64,000 nt of DNA from Rhodospirillaceae bacterium (lineage in GTDB: Bacteria > Pseudomonadota > Alphaproteobacteria > MPNO01 > UBA2964): NCBI GenBank assembly GCA_002709075.1, contig PAPV01000005.1:206205-270204 (forward strand), written 5' to 3'. Position numbers and translations under genes: made by a program. Under the pieces are notes generated by a model. That model did not search any database and was not told the DNA's origin. It was given only the letters and a program-made list of their open reading frames with translations. Below are positions 1 to 9,455 of this stretch, in pieces; positions within the stretch are counted from its first letter, which is position 1; each line of letters starts with the position of its first letter.

Positions 1-681
1 GCGTTCTCCAAAATGTAATACGGTTTTTTTGTTATCGCCCATAACTTGGATTTCGATGTGACGAGGTCTTTCCAAAAATTTTTCTATGTATACAGCGTCA
101 TTTCCAAAAGCAGCGCCTGCCTCTGAGCGTGCACGTGACAAGGCTGATTCTAACTCTGCTTGTTCCCGAACAATTTGCATTCCGCGTCCGCCACCGCCGG
201 CAGAAGCTTTTACTAATATAGGGTATCCTATACTTTTTGCTACGCTTATAGCGGTTTCAATGTCATTAATTGCTTCTTCTGATCCAGGAACAACAGGAAT
301 GCCCAGCTCTTTGACCTTCGCTTTAGAAGCAATTTTATCTCCCATTAGTGCTATGTGTTCAGAAGTTGGTCCGATAAAGCCTATTCCGTGTTCTTCAACA
401 ATAGATGCAAATTTGGCGCTCTCAGATAAAAATCCGTAACCAGGATGTATGGCATCTGAATTGGTAACTACAGCGGCTGTTATTATAGCAGGAATATTTA
501 AATAGGACTCTGTAGCACTCGCTCCTCCAATACAAACACTTTCGTCAGCAAGCCGGACGTGCATGGCGTCTGCATCAACAGTTGAATGAACGGCAACAGT
601 GTTTACTCCCATTTCGTGGCAGGCACGGTTAATGCGCAGTGCTATTTCCCCCCGATTTGCTATGAGCACCTTATCAAACAT
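1..681 (-). CDS. accC: Biotin carboxylase subunit of acetyl-CoA carboxylase (N-terminal part, runs off left edge)
   Basis: AccC carboxylates the biotin on AccB using ATP and bicarbonate, the first half-reaction of cytosolic fatty acid synthesis. The minus strand from the ATG at 681 reads MFDKVLIANRGEIALRINRA, the classic start of biotin carboxylase, and continues through HPGYGFLSES and the glycine-rich ATP-grasp loop KASAGGGGRGM. About 227 residues are present; the rest of the ATP-grasp and the C-terminal domain lie beyond base 1. The start is 9 bases after the accB stop, so the two are almost certainly cotranscribed. Confidence 0.95.
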   Translation of the reverse strand, partial: MFDKVLIANRGEIALRINRACHEMGVNTVAVHSTVDADAMHVRLADESVCIGGASATESYLNIPAIITAAVVTNSDAIHPGYGFLSESAKFASIVEEHGIGFIGPTSEHIALMGDKIASKAKVKELGIPVVPGSEEAINDIETAISVAKSIGYPILVKASAGGGGRGMQIVREQAELESALSRARSEAGAAFGNDAVYIEKFLERPRHIEIQVMGDNKKTVLHFGER

Positions 682-690
682 TTGCCGTCT

Positions 691-1146
691 TTATTTTATA
701 ATCATGAGTTCTTCGCCGAATTCAACTGGCAGTTTGTCTGAAATAAGAATCTCTGTGACCTTACCATTTTTGGATGCTCTAACTGGATTAAAAGTTTTCA
801 TAGCCTCTATTAGAAGTAAGGTGTCACCTTTCTTTACGGTATCACCCAATTTAACAAAATTTTCTGCCCCAGGTTCTGGAGATAAATAAACAACACCAAC
901 CATGGGTGCTGTTATAGCATCATTCGAGCTCAATTTATTTTTTTCTTCTGGGGAATTATAATTGTTAGAAGGTAGTTCTGAAAGTGAAGCCTCTGTTGTA
1001 TTTGTTATCAAGGCATTTCCGTGTATCGAACGAGCAATACGAATGCTCTTGTTGCCGTCTCTGACTTCAATTTCAGAGAGACCAGTTTCATTTAATAATT
1101 CAGCTAATTTTTTTACCGCGGATTCTTCTATATCGAATTTTGCCAT
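691..1146 (-). CDS. accB: Biotin carboxyl carrier protein of acetyl-CoA carboxylase
   Basis: This 151-residue protein carries the biotin that shuttles carboxyl groups in acetyl-CoA carboxylase. Its C-terminal biotinyl domain has the lipoylation-type motif EAMKTFNPV, whose Lys is the biotin attachment site, after a proline- and serine-rich linker. The ATG at 1146 (MAKFDIEESAVKKLAELL) was chosen because it matches the family N-terminus; the same frame stays open upstream but would overlap aroQ. It lies between aroQ and accC on the same strand, a gene order common in proteobacteria. Confidence 0.93.
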   Translation of the reverse strand: MAKFDIEESAVKKLAELLNETGLSEIEVRDGNKSIRIARSIHGNALITNTTEASLSELPSNNYNSPEEKNKLSSNDAITAPMVGVVYLSPEPGAENFVKLGDTVKKGDTLLLIEAMKTFNPVRASKNGKVTEILISDKLPVEFGEELMIIK

Positions 1147-1154
1147 CTTTTTGA

Positions 1155-1598
1155 TCACCCATTTTCCAGCAAAGCTTGCACCGCAATTATAGCTAACATA
1201 TAACCGTTTGCCCCGAATCCACACACCACTCCAGTGCTAATACCGGAAATGACTGATTCATTTCTAAAACTCTCTCTCGTAAAAATATTAGATATGTGCA
1301 CTTCAACTATTGGACAGGAATGTTGCACTAAAGAGTCTCTTATTGCAATTGATGAGTGAGTGTAGGCTGCGGGATTTATGATTATGGCAGCATGCTTGGA
1401 TTGTTGTATCCAATCAATCAATTCGCTTTCAGAGTTGGTTTGCCTAAAGTCTACAGTCAAGCCGCAGGGCTTTGCCGTTTTTTTACATAAGCCCTCAATA
1501 TCTGATAAAGTTTGAGTGCCATATATTTGTGGTTCTCTTTTTCCGAGTAAATTAAGGTTAGGCCCATTTAATACTAAAATTGTTTTCGAGTCTGACAC
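1155..1598 (-). CDS. aroQ: Type II 3-dehydroquinate dehydratase
   Basis: AroQ removes water from 3-dehydroquinate in the shikimate pathway. The 147-residue length is normal for the dodecameric type II enzyme. The N-terminal NGPNLNLLGKREPQIYG motif holds the catalytic Tyr and the Arg of the flexible lid; NPAAYTHSS holds the catalytic His; EVHISNIFTRESFR completes the active site. It appears to start at a GTG (1598). It is the first gene of an aroQ-accB-accC unit, with an 8-base gap to the chosen accB start. Confidence 0.93.
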   Translation of the reverse strand: MSDSKTILVLNGPNLNLLGKREPQIYGTQTLSDIEGLCKKTAKPCGLTVDFRQTNSESELIDWIQQSKHAAIIINPAAYTHSSIAIRDSLVQHSCPIVEVHISNIFTRESFRNESVISGISTGVVCGFGANGYMLAIIAVQALLENG

Positions 1599-1852
1599 TG
1601 ACGATACTCTCTATAGGTTTTATTTCTAAACCCTTACCCTACTGCTCTCATGTGTGCAATATATCAAAAATTGCATTAAGTGGATAAATAAATGGGAGTA
1701 GTCAAAATCTTTTAATTTGGCCTTGCATATTAATGCATTACTTGAAAAACCCGTTCGTGTTTTTATATCGCTCATAAAGTCAAATTCTTACTTTCGCTTT
1801 GTTCTTTTTGTGTCGGGTCCCAAATTATCAAATTTTGATTAAAAATGACTAA

Positions 1853-1922
1853 GGCAATAATATTTCTAGTGTGTAATTTGACCAAGAAATATTATTAATC
1901 TTCATTGCCGGAGTAGCTTACA
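1853..1922 (+). promoter_or_regulatory. Hairpin leader before the decarboxylase, candidate speF-type element
   Basis: A perfect 12-base inverted repeat, AATAATATTTCT (1856-1867) with AGAAATATTATT (1885-1896), closes a 17-base loop. An outer GGC (1853-1855) can pair with the GCC of ATTGCC (1904-1909). The ribosome binding site GGAG (1910-1913) touches the foot of this stem and lies 9 bases before the GTG start, so folding could control translation. Alphaproteobacterial ornithine decarboxylase genes are known to carry the speF RNA motif in their leaders; assigning this to that family is inference. The rest of the 324-base gap (1599-1852) shows nothing else I can name. Confidence 0.5.
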
Positions 1923-3050
1923 GTGATAAAAAAAATTGATAAATTTTTAAAAAAAGACACTGTTCCTAGTCCATGCCTTGTAGTTGACCTAGAGATAGTC
2001 GTTGAAAACTTTCAAATATTATCATCTCTTCTTCCCGAAACACAAATATACTATGCAATTAAAGCGAATCCAGCGCGAGCGATCCTACAAAAACTCTGGC
2101 CACTAAAATCACGGTTTGACGCCGCTAGCATTTATGAAATCAGAGAGTGCCTCTCTGTCGGCGTAGACCCTATGAGTATTGCTTTCGGGAATACTATTAA
2201 GAAACGGCAGGCGATTAGAGAGGCTTATCTATCCGGAGTAAGACTCTTTGCTATAGATTCTAGTAATGAGGTAGAAAAAATATCTAAAGCTGCGCCAGGG
2301 TCATCCATTTACTGCCGCTTTCAAACAAATTGTTTTGGAGCAGACTGGCCGCTATCTAACAAGTTTGGCGTTCAACCCTCAGAAGTATTAGAAATTTTGC
2401 GATATGCAAAAAGTTTAGGTCTGGCTCCGGTCGGACTCTCCTTCCATGTCGGGTCACAACAACGAAATAATATTCGATGGGATGAAGCAATAGCGCAAGC
2501 AGCAAGGCTGTTTAAGTTAGCGCAAACAAATGGGATTAATCTTGAAATCTTAAATATCGGAGGCGGTTTCACATCAAACTATCGGGGGCGAATACCCTCT
2601 ATTCAAGATACCTGCGAAGGCATAAATAAATCTGTTCGCCGTCACTTTGGGCATTCGTCGCCCCAACTGATAGCAGAACCAGGTCGATATATTGTTGGCG
2701 ATGCGGGTATTATCGAAACAGAAGTAATTTCGGTCTCCACTAAAGCCAATGATTTAAGACGTTGGATTTATATCGATATAGGTAAGTTTGGAGGTTTGAT
2801 CGAAACCTTAGGGGAAGCAATCCGTTATAGAATCGACGCACCATACAATGATGGGCCTAGTGGCCCTGTAATACTTGCGGGGCCAACCTGTGATGATATG
2901 GATGTGCTTTATCAGTCTGCAATCTATGAATTGCCATTAAGTATAGTTGAAGGTGATCGACTTCGCATCTACAGCGCTGGTGCGTACACTGCGAGTTACT
3001 CCGCAGTTAATTTTAATGGGTTTCCTCCTTTAAGCGAATACTATATTTAA
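1923..3050 (+). CDS. Ornithine/lysine decarboxylase, fold type III PLP enzyme
   Basis: A 375-residue PLP enzyme of the group IV decarboxylases that makes putrescine from ornithine (or cadaverine from lysine). YYAIKANPA near residue 46 contains the PLP lysine; FHVGSQ, the glycine loop NIGGGF and EPGR are the cofactor phosphate motifs; AGPTCDDMDV holds the active-site Cys and Asp supplied across the dimer. Length and the C-terminus GAYTASYSAVNFNGF fit the short alphaproteobacterial ODC/LDC group rather than diaminopimelate decarboxylase. The start is a GTG placed 9 bases after GGAG. The hairpin leader suggests translational control. Substrate preference cannot be read from the sequence. Confidence 0.85.
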   Translation: MIKKIDKFLKKDTVPSPCLVVDLEIVVENFQILSSLLPETQIYYAIKANPARAILQKLWPLKSRFDAASIYEIRECLSVGVDPMSIAFGNTIKKRQAIREAYLSGVRLFAIDSSNEVEKISKAAPGSSIYCRFQTNCFGADWPLSNKFGVQPSEVLEILRYAKSLGLAPVGLSFHVGSQQRNNIRWDEAIAQAARLFKLAQTNGINLEILNIGGGFTSNYRGRIPSIQDTCEGINKSVRRHFGHSSPQLIAEPGRYIVGDAGIIETEVISVSTKANDLRRWIYIDIGKFGGLIETLGEAIRYRIDAPYNDGPSGPVILAGPTCDDMDVLYQSAIYELPLSIVEGDRLRIYSAGAYTASYSAVNFNGFPPLSEYYI

Positions 3051-3088
3051 ACATACTGTATATTGATTAAAACGGTGTGTAATTGAAA

Positions 3089-3736
3089 ATGAAAATTTAT
3101 GGTTATTTTAGATCGTCAGCTGCATTTAGGCTTCGGATTGCGTTGAACCTAAAAAACCTGGATCACGAAACTGAATTAATTAATTTGCAGGCAGGTGATC
3201 AATTCTCAACTTCTTTTAAAATAATAAACCCTCAGGGGCGAGTCCCAGTTTTAGATACAGGTCTCGATGTTTTGATCCAATCGATGGCAATAATTGAATA
3301 TTTGGATGAAAGTTACAACGATCCACCACTTTTTCCGCAAAGTTCTGCTGGTAGGGCAAGGGTAAAAGGAATTGCGCAGGTTATCTCTTGCGATATTCAT
3401 CCTCTGAATAATTTAGCGGTGCTCAATTATTTGCGGGAAAATTTGAATGCTAATGATGTTGCTGTGGAGAAGTGGTATCAGCATTGGGTAAAACAGGGAT
3501 TTGATGGAGTAGAAAAGCTTCTTGCACTTAGCAAGGATACGGGAATGTATTGCCACGGTGATGAGCCTGGTTTTGCTGACATTTGCCTTATTCCACAAGT
3601 TTTTAATGCTCTTCGATTTAAAATTTCTGTAAAGGAGTATCCAACAATAGAAAGAATTTATAATACTTGTATGGAACACCGAGATTTTTACAGAGCACAC
3701 CCCATGGAACAGCCTGAAGCAAAAAATCTGGCGTAA
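3089..3736 (+). CDS. maiA: Maleylacetoacetate isomerase / zeta-class glutathione transferase
   Basis: This 215-residue zeta-class GST isomerises maleylacetoacetate to fumarylacetoacetate with glutathione in tyrosine and homogentisate breakdown. The N-terminal SSAAFRLRIALNLK motif (from residue 9) is the zeta signature with the catalytic Ser pair and Arg; NPQGRVPVLD supplies the cis-proline, and FADICLIPQ is the helical-domain N-cap. The ATG at 3089 is preferred over an in-frame TTG two codons earlier. No other homogentisate genes are nearby, so it may also act as a general GST. It converges on the M48 peptidase gene with a 10-base gap. Confidence 0.88.
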   Translation: MKIYGYFRSSAAFRLRIALNLKNLDHETELINLQAGDQFSTSFKIINPQGRVPVLDTGLDVLIQSMAIIEYLDESYNDPPLFPQSSAGRARVKGIAQVISCDIHPLNNLAVLNYLRENLNANDVAVEKWYQHWVKQGFDGVEKLLALSKDTGMYCHGDEPGFADICLIPQVFNALRFKISVKEYPTIERIYNTCMEHRDFYRAHPMEQPEAKNLA

Positions 3737-3746
3737 ATGCTAAGTT

Positions 3747-5087
3747 TTATTCTGGACTAATTTTTGCAATTATATCATGCGATCTTAACCATGCAGGTTC
3801 TCCCGCTTGTAATATTTTAATCGCGCGCTTAGCCTGCTTAATTGCATCTCTTTTGCGGTTGATGAGAAGATTATATTCAGCTGACGCTAATGCAGATAAA
3901 CCGAGATGACCCAGCCTACCATTCGCTGTCGCTAATAGTCTCCACGCCAGCGGGATCCGTCGGTCTTTTAGAATAGCGTACCGCAAATGAATTCGGGCTT
4001 TAGTCACAACATTATTTTCGTTGGACTCAAGCATCGCGTGTGCAAGACTTACGCGTAATAGCGGAGCACTAGGAAGCATAGCTACAGCTTTTTGATATGC
4101 TAATAAAGCTTGATTAATTTTGCTGTTTTCAAAAAGAATTTGACCTTTTAGTTCTCTATAAAATGGATCTTTTGGAAAATCTGAAATCAATGTATTAATC
4201 TCAGCAATAGCCTTTTTTAGATTTGCATCGCGATAATGTGCGATTGCTAATGAATAACGCTTTATAGGGCTGTTAGGCTTGGCAGAATATTTTTTTAAGA
4301 CCTTATGTGGTGCGTCCAGAAACGCATCTAATTTTGCAATCATACGCGCATGCTGTGCCTTAATCTTATCTGGCAAACGTAAATCTGTGTATTTTGAGTT
4401 TTTTACATGTTCTTTAACAAAGGATATTCGGTCGCTTGTCAAAGGATGTGTTTGGATATACGGGTCTTGAGTGCTCTCAGACAATAGATCTTGTCCTTCA
4501 AGAATTTGTAAAAACTCGAGCATTCCCTTGCTCGAAAAACCCGCCTTTTCCATATATCTAAGCGCAGCTTGATCTGCGGACTGCTCCTGCGTTCGACTAA
4601 ATTTGAGAAGTGAACGTTGTGCAATATGTGCTCCGCCGCTTCCAGCCGCCGCCATAAATCCCGGGTTGCCGCTCAGTAAACTCAATGCGAGTCCAAACAT
4701 TTGAGATGCCATTGCGGTGTTATTGCTTTTTGCTAATTCTCTACGGAGCCGTATGAGGTGGCCAGCAGAAATATGCCCAATCTCATGGGCAATCACACCC
4801 AAAAGCTGATTGGGGTTTTGGGTTGAGCGTATTAATCCAGTTGTGAGAAAAATTTTTTGCCCCCCAGCCACGAAGGCATTAATCTCATCTTTGTTAATTA
4901 AATAAAGCCGGACAGAGTCTGGAAACATACCGGCAGCATCTATGATAGGGGCAGAAATTCTCTTTATTATACCCTCAATTTCTGTATCTCGAATGACAGA
5001 GTTTCCGATGGATACAAGTACGAAATTTTGAACCGTTACCAAAAGGAAAAAACTTATTAGCCACAAAAGGTTACTACATCCTTTCAT
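3747..5087 (-). CDS. M48 family zinc metalloprotease with TPR-like tail (BepA/YfgC-like)
   Basis: A 446-residue exported protease likely involved in outer-membrane protein quality control. A signal-like hydrophobic segment spans about residues 7-28. HEIGH at 101-105 is the zinc-binding HExxH motif, and EQSADQAALRYME downstream supplies the third zinc ligand Glu. The C-terminal half (from about residue 260) is made of helical repeats of the TPR type, the layout of BepA. That this protein assists BAM-dependent assembly is inference from the family. It is transcribed alone, divergently from the aminotransferase gene 245 bases away, a gap in which I see no clear signal. Confidence 0.85.
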   Translation of the reverse strand: MKGCSNLLWLISFFLLVTVQNFVLVSIGNSVIRDTEIEGIIKRISAPIIDAAGMFPDSVRLYLINKDEINAFVAGGQKIFLTTGLIRSTQNPNQLLGVIAHEIGHISAGHLIRLRRELAKSNNTAMASQMFGLALSLLSGNPGFMAAAGSGGAHIAQRSLLKFSRTQEQSADQAALRYMEKAGFSSKGMLEFLQILEGQDLLSESTQDPYIQTHPLTSDRISFVKEHVKNSKYTDLRLPDKIKAQHARMIAKLDAFLDAPHKVLKKYSAKPNSPIKRYSLAIAHYRDANLKKAIAEINTLISDFPKDPFYRELKGQILFENSKINQALLAYQKAVAMLPSAPLLRVSLAHAMLESNENNVVTKARIHLRYAILKDRRIPLAWRLLATANGRLGHLGLSALASAEYNLLINRKRDAIKQAKRAIKILQAGEPAWLRSHDIIAKISPE

Positions 5088-5332
5088 GAAAGAGCTCCAG
5101 CAATGGATTTGATGATTAAAATTAGCATGAAGATGAATTTATACCACGATTTATAAATCTATAAATTAAAAATCGAAAAATAAAGGGCATTTAGATGAGC
5201 TGAAAAGTTTTTCAATTAGTATTCGTTGCAGAGGTAAATTTGAGCAGATAAAATTTATAGAGACGTTAAAGCAGGATATTATAGAAATTAAACTTATATA
5301 TTGAATTTAGGTTTTTTTAGTGGGGTATTTCA

Positions 5333-6490
5333 ATGGTATTAAAGGTTGCAAAAAGAGGGATGATTCCTTCGTTTGTTGTAATGGATGTTTTACAGGCAGC
5401 AAATAAGCGACAGTCTGATTGTGGTGATGTTCTGCATCTGGAATTAGGGCAACCTGCTAGCCCAGCTCCTCAAAATGTTATTGAGGCAGCAAGAAGCAAA
5501 CTCTTAACCAACCCAATAGCCTATACTGAGGCATTCGGGTTACCCACACTTCGGGAAGAAATTTCTAAATGGTATAAATTGAGGTACAATGTTGATGTTT
5601 CCAAAAATAGGATTGTTGTTACTACTGGCTCGTCAGCTGGATTTCTTTTAGCCTTTCTCTCATCATTTGATATTCATGATAGGGTTGCTATGGCAGAACC
5701 CGGCTATCCGGGTTATAGAAATATTCTATTATCTTTAGGGATTGTGCCAGTAGGCTTGCCTGTTTCTTCAAAAACACGGCACCAGCTGACCTCAAAAATG
5801 CTTAACAATTTGACCAAGCCCCTGGCTGGTTTAATCGTAGCAAGCCCCTCTAATCCAACGGGGAGCATGATATCTGACCTAGTGTTTAGTGATATAGCAA
5901 ATACGTGTAGAACAAAAGGTGTCCGCTTAATATCTGATGAGATTTATCACGGCATTACTTATGGGAACTCTGCTCAAACTGCTTTAAAATTTGACGATCA
6001 GGCAATTGTAATCAGCAGTTTTTCAAAATACTTCTCAATGACAGGCTGGCGCATCGGTTGGATGGTTGTGCCTGATGAATTAATAAGATCTGTTGAGTGT
6101 TTGGCACAAAATATTTACATCTCAGCGCCAACTTTATCTCAATGGGGAGCAATTATGGCATTTAATAGTTGCGAAGAATTGGACCTTAATGTCAAAAGAT
6201 ACTCTGAGAACCGGTCTTTGTTGTTGGAGGGGTTATCACATATTGGATTTGATCAAATAGCTACTGTGGATGGAGCTTTTTATTTGTATGTAGACGTGAG
6301 TAAGTATACCGATGATAGTTTCAAGTTTTGTAAAACTTTACTCAATGAAACTGGCGTTGCAATTACTCCCGGTATTGATTTTGATACCAGAAGAGGTGAA
6401 CAAACAGTCAGATTGTCTTTTTCTGGAGCGACAAGTGATATTGAGGATGCTATTTCTAGAATGGCAAATTGGATGTCAAGATATCATTGA
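5333..6490 (+). CDS. Class I/II pyridoxal-phosphate aminotransferase
   Basis: A 385-residue fold type I aminotransferase. TGSSAGFLLAFL is the phosphate-loop region; ASPSNPTGSM contains the Asn that contacts the PLP ring; ISDEIYHGITYG holds the ring-nitrogen Asp and Tyr; SSFSKYFSMTGWRIGW contains the Schiff-base Lys in the conserved SxSKxxxMTGWRxGW motif. VRLSFSG near the end provides the carboxylate-binding Arg. It resembles aspartate/aromatic aminotransferases but the amino-acid substrate cannot be assigned. It converges on rne with only 3 bases between stop codons. Confidence 0.88.
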   Translation: MVLKVAKRGMIPSFVVMDVLQAANKRQSDCGDVLHLELGQPASPAPQNVIEAARSKLLTNPIAYTEAFGLPTLREEISKWYKLRYNVDVSKNRIVVTTGSSAGFLLAFLSSFDIHDRVAMAEPGYPGYRNILLSLGIVPVGLPVSSKTRHQLTSKMLNNLTKPLAGLIVASPSNPTGSMISDLVFSDIANTCRTKGVRLISDEIYHGITYGNSAQTALKFDDQAIVISSFSKYFSMTGWRIGWMVVPDELIRSVECLAQNIYISAPTLSQWGAIMAFNSCEELDLNVKRYSENRSLLLEGLSHIGFDQIATVDGAFYLYVDVSKYTDDSFKFCKTLLNETGVAITPGIDFDTRRGEQTVRLSFSGATSDIEDAISRMANWMSRYH

Positions 6491-6493
6491 TAT

Positions 6494-9001
6494 TTAATCG
6501 AGAATTTTTTGCCACCACCCACGTTTTGGTTTTTCATCGGAAACTTTTGAAGACTTTTCTTTAATCTGGTCGCTATTTTTGTTTTCTACTGATTTACTGG
6601 TGGAATTTATTTTTTCCGCAGAAAAATCATTTTCTTTAGGATCACTTTTATTGTTATTCCTGAGGCTACTGTGAGTATTTTTTTTCTGAGAGGAACCAGA
6701 GAGATGTTCGTTCTTATCAGTGTTTTCTGTTTTTTCCACATCATCCACGGGGTTTGAGTAATGGGGTTTTCCACGATTATTTCTACGTCTACCACCCCTT
6801 CTCCCACGTCGTCGGCGAGATAATTTTTTTTCATTACTGTCCTGGGTCTTTGTTTCAGGAATGTTTGCCGCTTCACTAGAGACGCTTGTTTCGTTAGATG
6901 CATTTGTTTCGTCTGTATCTGATTGTTGATCTGAATTCTTTTTTCGGCGTCTTCTCGATCTTTTCTTTCGTGCAACATTTGTTGATCCCGCGCCATTTTC
7001 GTCTGCTGACGCCACCTGTGAACTCAAGTCTGGGTCACTCTTATCGCTTTTTGATTTTACTCTTTCGAGTTCGATATCTGCTGGTCCAATAGTGTCGTCC
7101 CCAAATACTCTAATTCGAAATCCGTACTTAGCTTCCATAGAGTCTAACGCATTTCGTTTTTCATTTAGAAGATAAAGTGCAACGCGCGTGGATAACGTAA
7201 TTGATACCTCTTCACTTCGCATTCTTGTGCCTTCTTCTTCTATGAGACGAAGGGCATGTAGTGACATCGACTCTGTTGATCGCAGATTGCCGCTCCCTTC
7301 ACAATGTGGGCAAGGCTGGGTGCTATTTTCAACAAGGCTGGGGCGCATTCGTTGTCTGGAGAGTTCTAACAAACCAAAAATACTTATTCTTCCGACTTGT
7401 ATACGAGCTCGATCTGCTTTTACCGCCTCCCTGAAACGTCTTTCAACAGTTCTTTGGTTGTTTCTATCTTCCATGTCAATAAAATCAATAACAATCAGGC
7501 CAGCAAGATCACGCAACTTAAGTTGATAGGCAATTTCGGTTGCAGCTTCCAAATTTGTTGCGGTAGCGGTTTCTTCAATATTTCTTTCGCGAGTAGCGCG
7601 ACCTGAATTTACGTCAATTGCTACAAGTGCCTCTGTAGGATTGATAACAAGGTAACCACCAGACTTTAATTGAACCGTTGGATTGTGCATTGCTTCAATT
7701 TGATTTTCCACCTGATATCGATGGAACATGGGCATCGAAGTATCTTTGTAAGGTTGCACTCGTTTCGCATGACTAGGCATCATCATTCGCATTAATTTTT
7801 TTGCTGATTGATACTTGCCGGTACCCTCTACCCATATCTCCTCAACTTCCCGAGTGTACAGGTCTCTTATTGCTCTCTTTACAAGATCTCCTTCTTCGTA
7901 TACGAGACTAGGAGCAGAAGATTCGAGTGTAATGCTGCGAACATCCTCCCATAAACGCATTAGATAATCAAAATCGCGTTTTATTTCCGATTTGTTGCGC
8001 TGCATGCCAGCGGTTCGCATAATAACTCCCATTCCATCTGGAACTTTAAGTGATTTGAGAAGGTCGCGTAGACGTCTCCTGTCAATTGTGTTCGTTATCT
8101 TTCTTGAAACGCCTCCGTTTCCACGGGTTACATTAGGCATCAAAACACAGTATCTTCCTGCAAGAGATATGTATGTTGTGAGTGCGGCGCCTTTATTACC
8201 ACGCTCTTCTTTTACAACCTGCACTAAGATTACCTGATTTCGTTTAATGACCTCTTGAATTTTATAACGTTTAAATTGCCCAGAGGCGTTTGTTTGACGG
8301 CGATGTGTATTTTTCTCGGGAAGTTCTTTTAAAGTATCTGTTTCAACTTCGCTGTCAGCTGGGTCTGGGCCCTTGTCAGTATTTTCTACTAATTCCTCTG
8401 ACCTTAGTGTTTCAATTGACTTTTTTTCAGGTATTGAGAGATTCCTCCCATTACCTTCTGTAAATTCTTTTTGAGTTTCACTTTCCTCGCTAGTAGAATT
8501 ATTTTTTATTTTATCTATAGGCAAAAAAACAATATCTTCACCGCGTCCAGTATTTTCGTTTAAAATAGGAGTTGCAGAGGTAGCTGTGGTTTCTGGAGTC
8601 TCTCCATCATCATCAGGGTTGCCGCTAATTTCATCGTATTCTTCGTCCAAATCTATTTCGTCAGACCCATCAATCGCTGCAAGGTGTTCTTTGGCAGCAG
8701 TTGCTGCTTGCTCAAATTCTGCTACATGCTTTTTGAGTGCTTCTCGATCTTCAATTGGGATTTGATAATAGTCTGGATGAATTTCACTAAATGCAAGGAA
8801 ACCGTGTCTATCTCCCCCATAATCGACAAACGCGGCTTGCAACGAGGGTTCTACTCGTACAACCTTTGCAAGATAGATATTACCTTTATTCTGGGTTTTG
8901 GTTGATGATTCGACATCGTAATCCAATATTTTATTTGCTTCTGTTATAACGACTCGCACCTCCTCTGGGTGAGCTCCGTCAATTAGCATTCTTCGTGTCA
9001 T
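6494..9001 (-). CDS. rne: Ribonuclease E (Rne/Rng family)
   Basis: RNase E starts mRNA decay and matures rRNA and tRNA, and scaffolds the degradosome. About 835 residues. The N-terminal S1-like domain (NKGNIYLAKVVRVEPSLQAA) is interrupted by a long acidic, low-complexity insert (roughly residues 90-250) typical of alphaproteobacterial enzymes. The catalytic DNase I-like part has IDVNSGR and VIDFIDM with the magnesium aspartates, and CPHCEGSG is the zinc-link that joins the dimers. The tail is disordered with RRRRKK and RRRRGRRGGRRR RNA-binding patches and ends in RGWWQKILD. The ATG at 9001 is chosen because GGAGAGAG lies just upstream. Confidence 0.95.
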   Translation of the reverse strand: MTRRMLIDGAHPEEVRVVITEANKILDYDVESSTKTQNKGNIYLAKVVRVEPSLQAAFVDYGGDRHGFLAFSEIHPDYYQIPIEDREALKKHVAEFEQAATAAKEHLAAIDGSDEIDLDEEYDEISGNPDDDGETPETTATSATPILNENTGRGEDIVFLPIDKIKNNSTSEESETQKEFTEGNGRNLSIPEKKSIETLRSEELVENTDKGPDPADSEVETDTLKELPEKNTHRRQTNASGQFKRYKIQEVIKRNQVILVQVVKEERGNKGAALTTYISLAGRYCVLMPNVTRGNGGVSRKITNTIDRRRLRDLLKSLKVPDGMGVIMRTAGMQRNKSEIKRDFDYLMRLWEDVRSITLESSAPSLVYEEGDLVKRAIRDLYTREVEEIWVEGTGKYQSAKKLMRMMMPSHAKRVQPYKDTSMPMFHRYQVENQIEAMHNPTVQLKSGGYLVINPTEALVAIDVNSGRATRERNIEETATATNLEAATEIAYQLKLRDLAGLIVIDFIDMEDRNNQRTVERRFREAVKADRARIQVGRISIFGLLELSRQRMRPSLVENSTQPCPHCEGSGNLRSTESMSLHALRLIEEEGTRMRSEEVSITLSTRVALYLLNEKRNALDSMEAKYGFRIRVFGDDTIGPADIELERVKSKSDKSDPDLSSQVASADENGAGSTNVARKKRSRRRRKKNSDQQSDTDETNASNETSVSSEAANIPETKTQDSNEKKLSRRRRGRRGGRRRNNRGKPHYSNPVDDVEKTENTDKNEHLSGSSQKKNTHSSLRNNNKSDPKENDFSAEKINSTSKSVENKNSDQIKEKSSKVSDEKPKRGWWQKILD

Positions 9002-9455
9002 GTAAACTCTCTCCGTAGCAACCAAGTTAAATGTATGGTCGGCTTACGCTACGGGTTGAGACCAGGAAAGGATCTACCCGCCGCGCACTCCAATTAGAGG
9101 TTCGCAGACTGGGGACCCAAAGGAATAACTGATTTCAACCCTAGGGTTTCTAACTATTGTCGTATTTCCTAAGTGCGACTTACCGGGATCTGATTTGATA
9201 AAACTATCAGCCCGTTTGCCTCACCCTCCTTCATCTATCTCTGATAACCAGAACGGTAACGACATCTAAAACTCAGATAGAATAGTCTATAACCTATCTA
9301 TTTAACAATGAGATAATCATATAATTAACAGTATTATAGAAATACTAATTCCTGAGAGTAAGAACACAAATTTTAAGTATTTTTTCTTTAAAACTGATCA
9401 TTGAGTCGGTTCAGATTGGCAGCTATATATCAATAATATAAAAATTGGCGGCTAA
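9002..9455 (-). promoter_or_regulatory. Long leader of rne, candidate structured 5' UTR
   Basis: The 454 bases between rne (leftward) and the amidase gene (rightward) hold no credible ORF. The half next to rne is much richer in G and C than its surroundings. It contains a perfect 12-base palindrome AACCCTAGGGTT (9137-9148), a short CTCTAATTGGAG hairpin, and a CGGCGGGT/ACCCGTAGCG pairing close to the start. Several bacterial groups autoregulate rne through its 5' UTR, so a feedback element is likely here by analogy. The amidase-proximal 150 bases are AT-rich and probably contain its promoter. Confidence 0.45.

Noticed and set aside
6607..6996. A 129-codon frame inside rne
   Set aside because: It overlaps the disordered, low-complexity tail of RNase E in another frame; its Lys/Gln runs reflect that composition.
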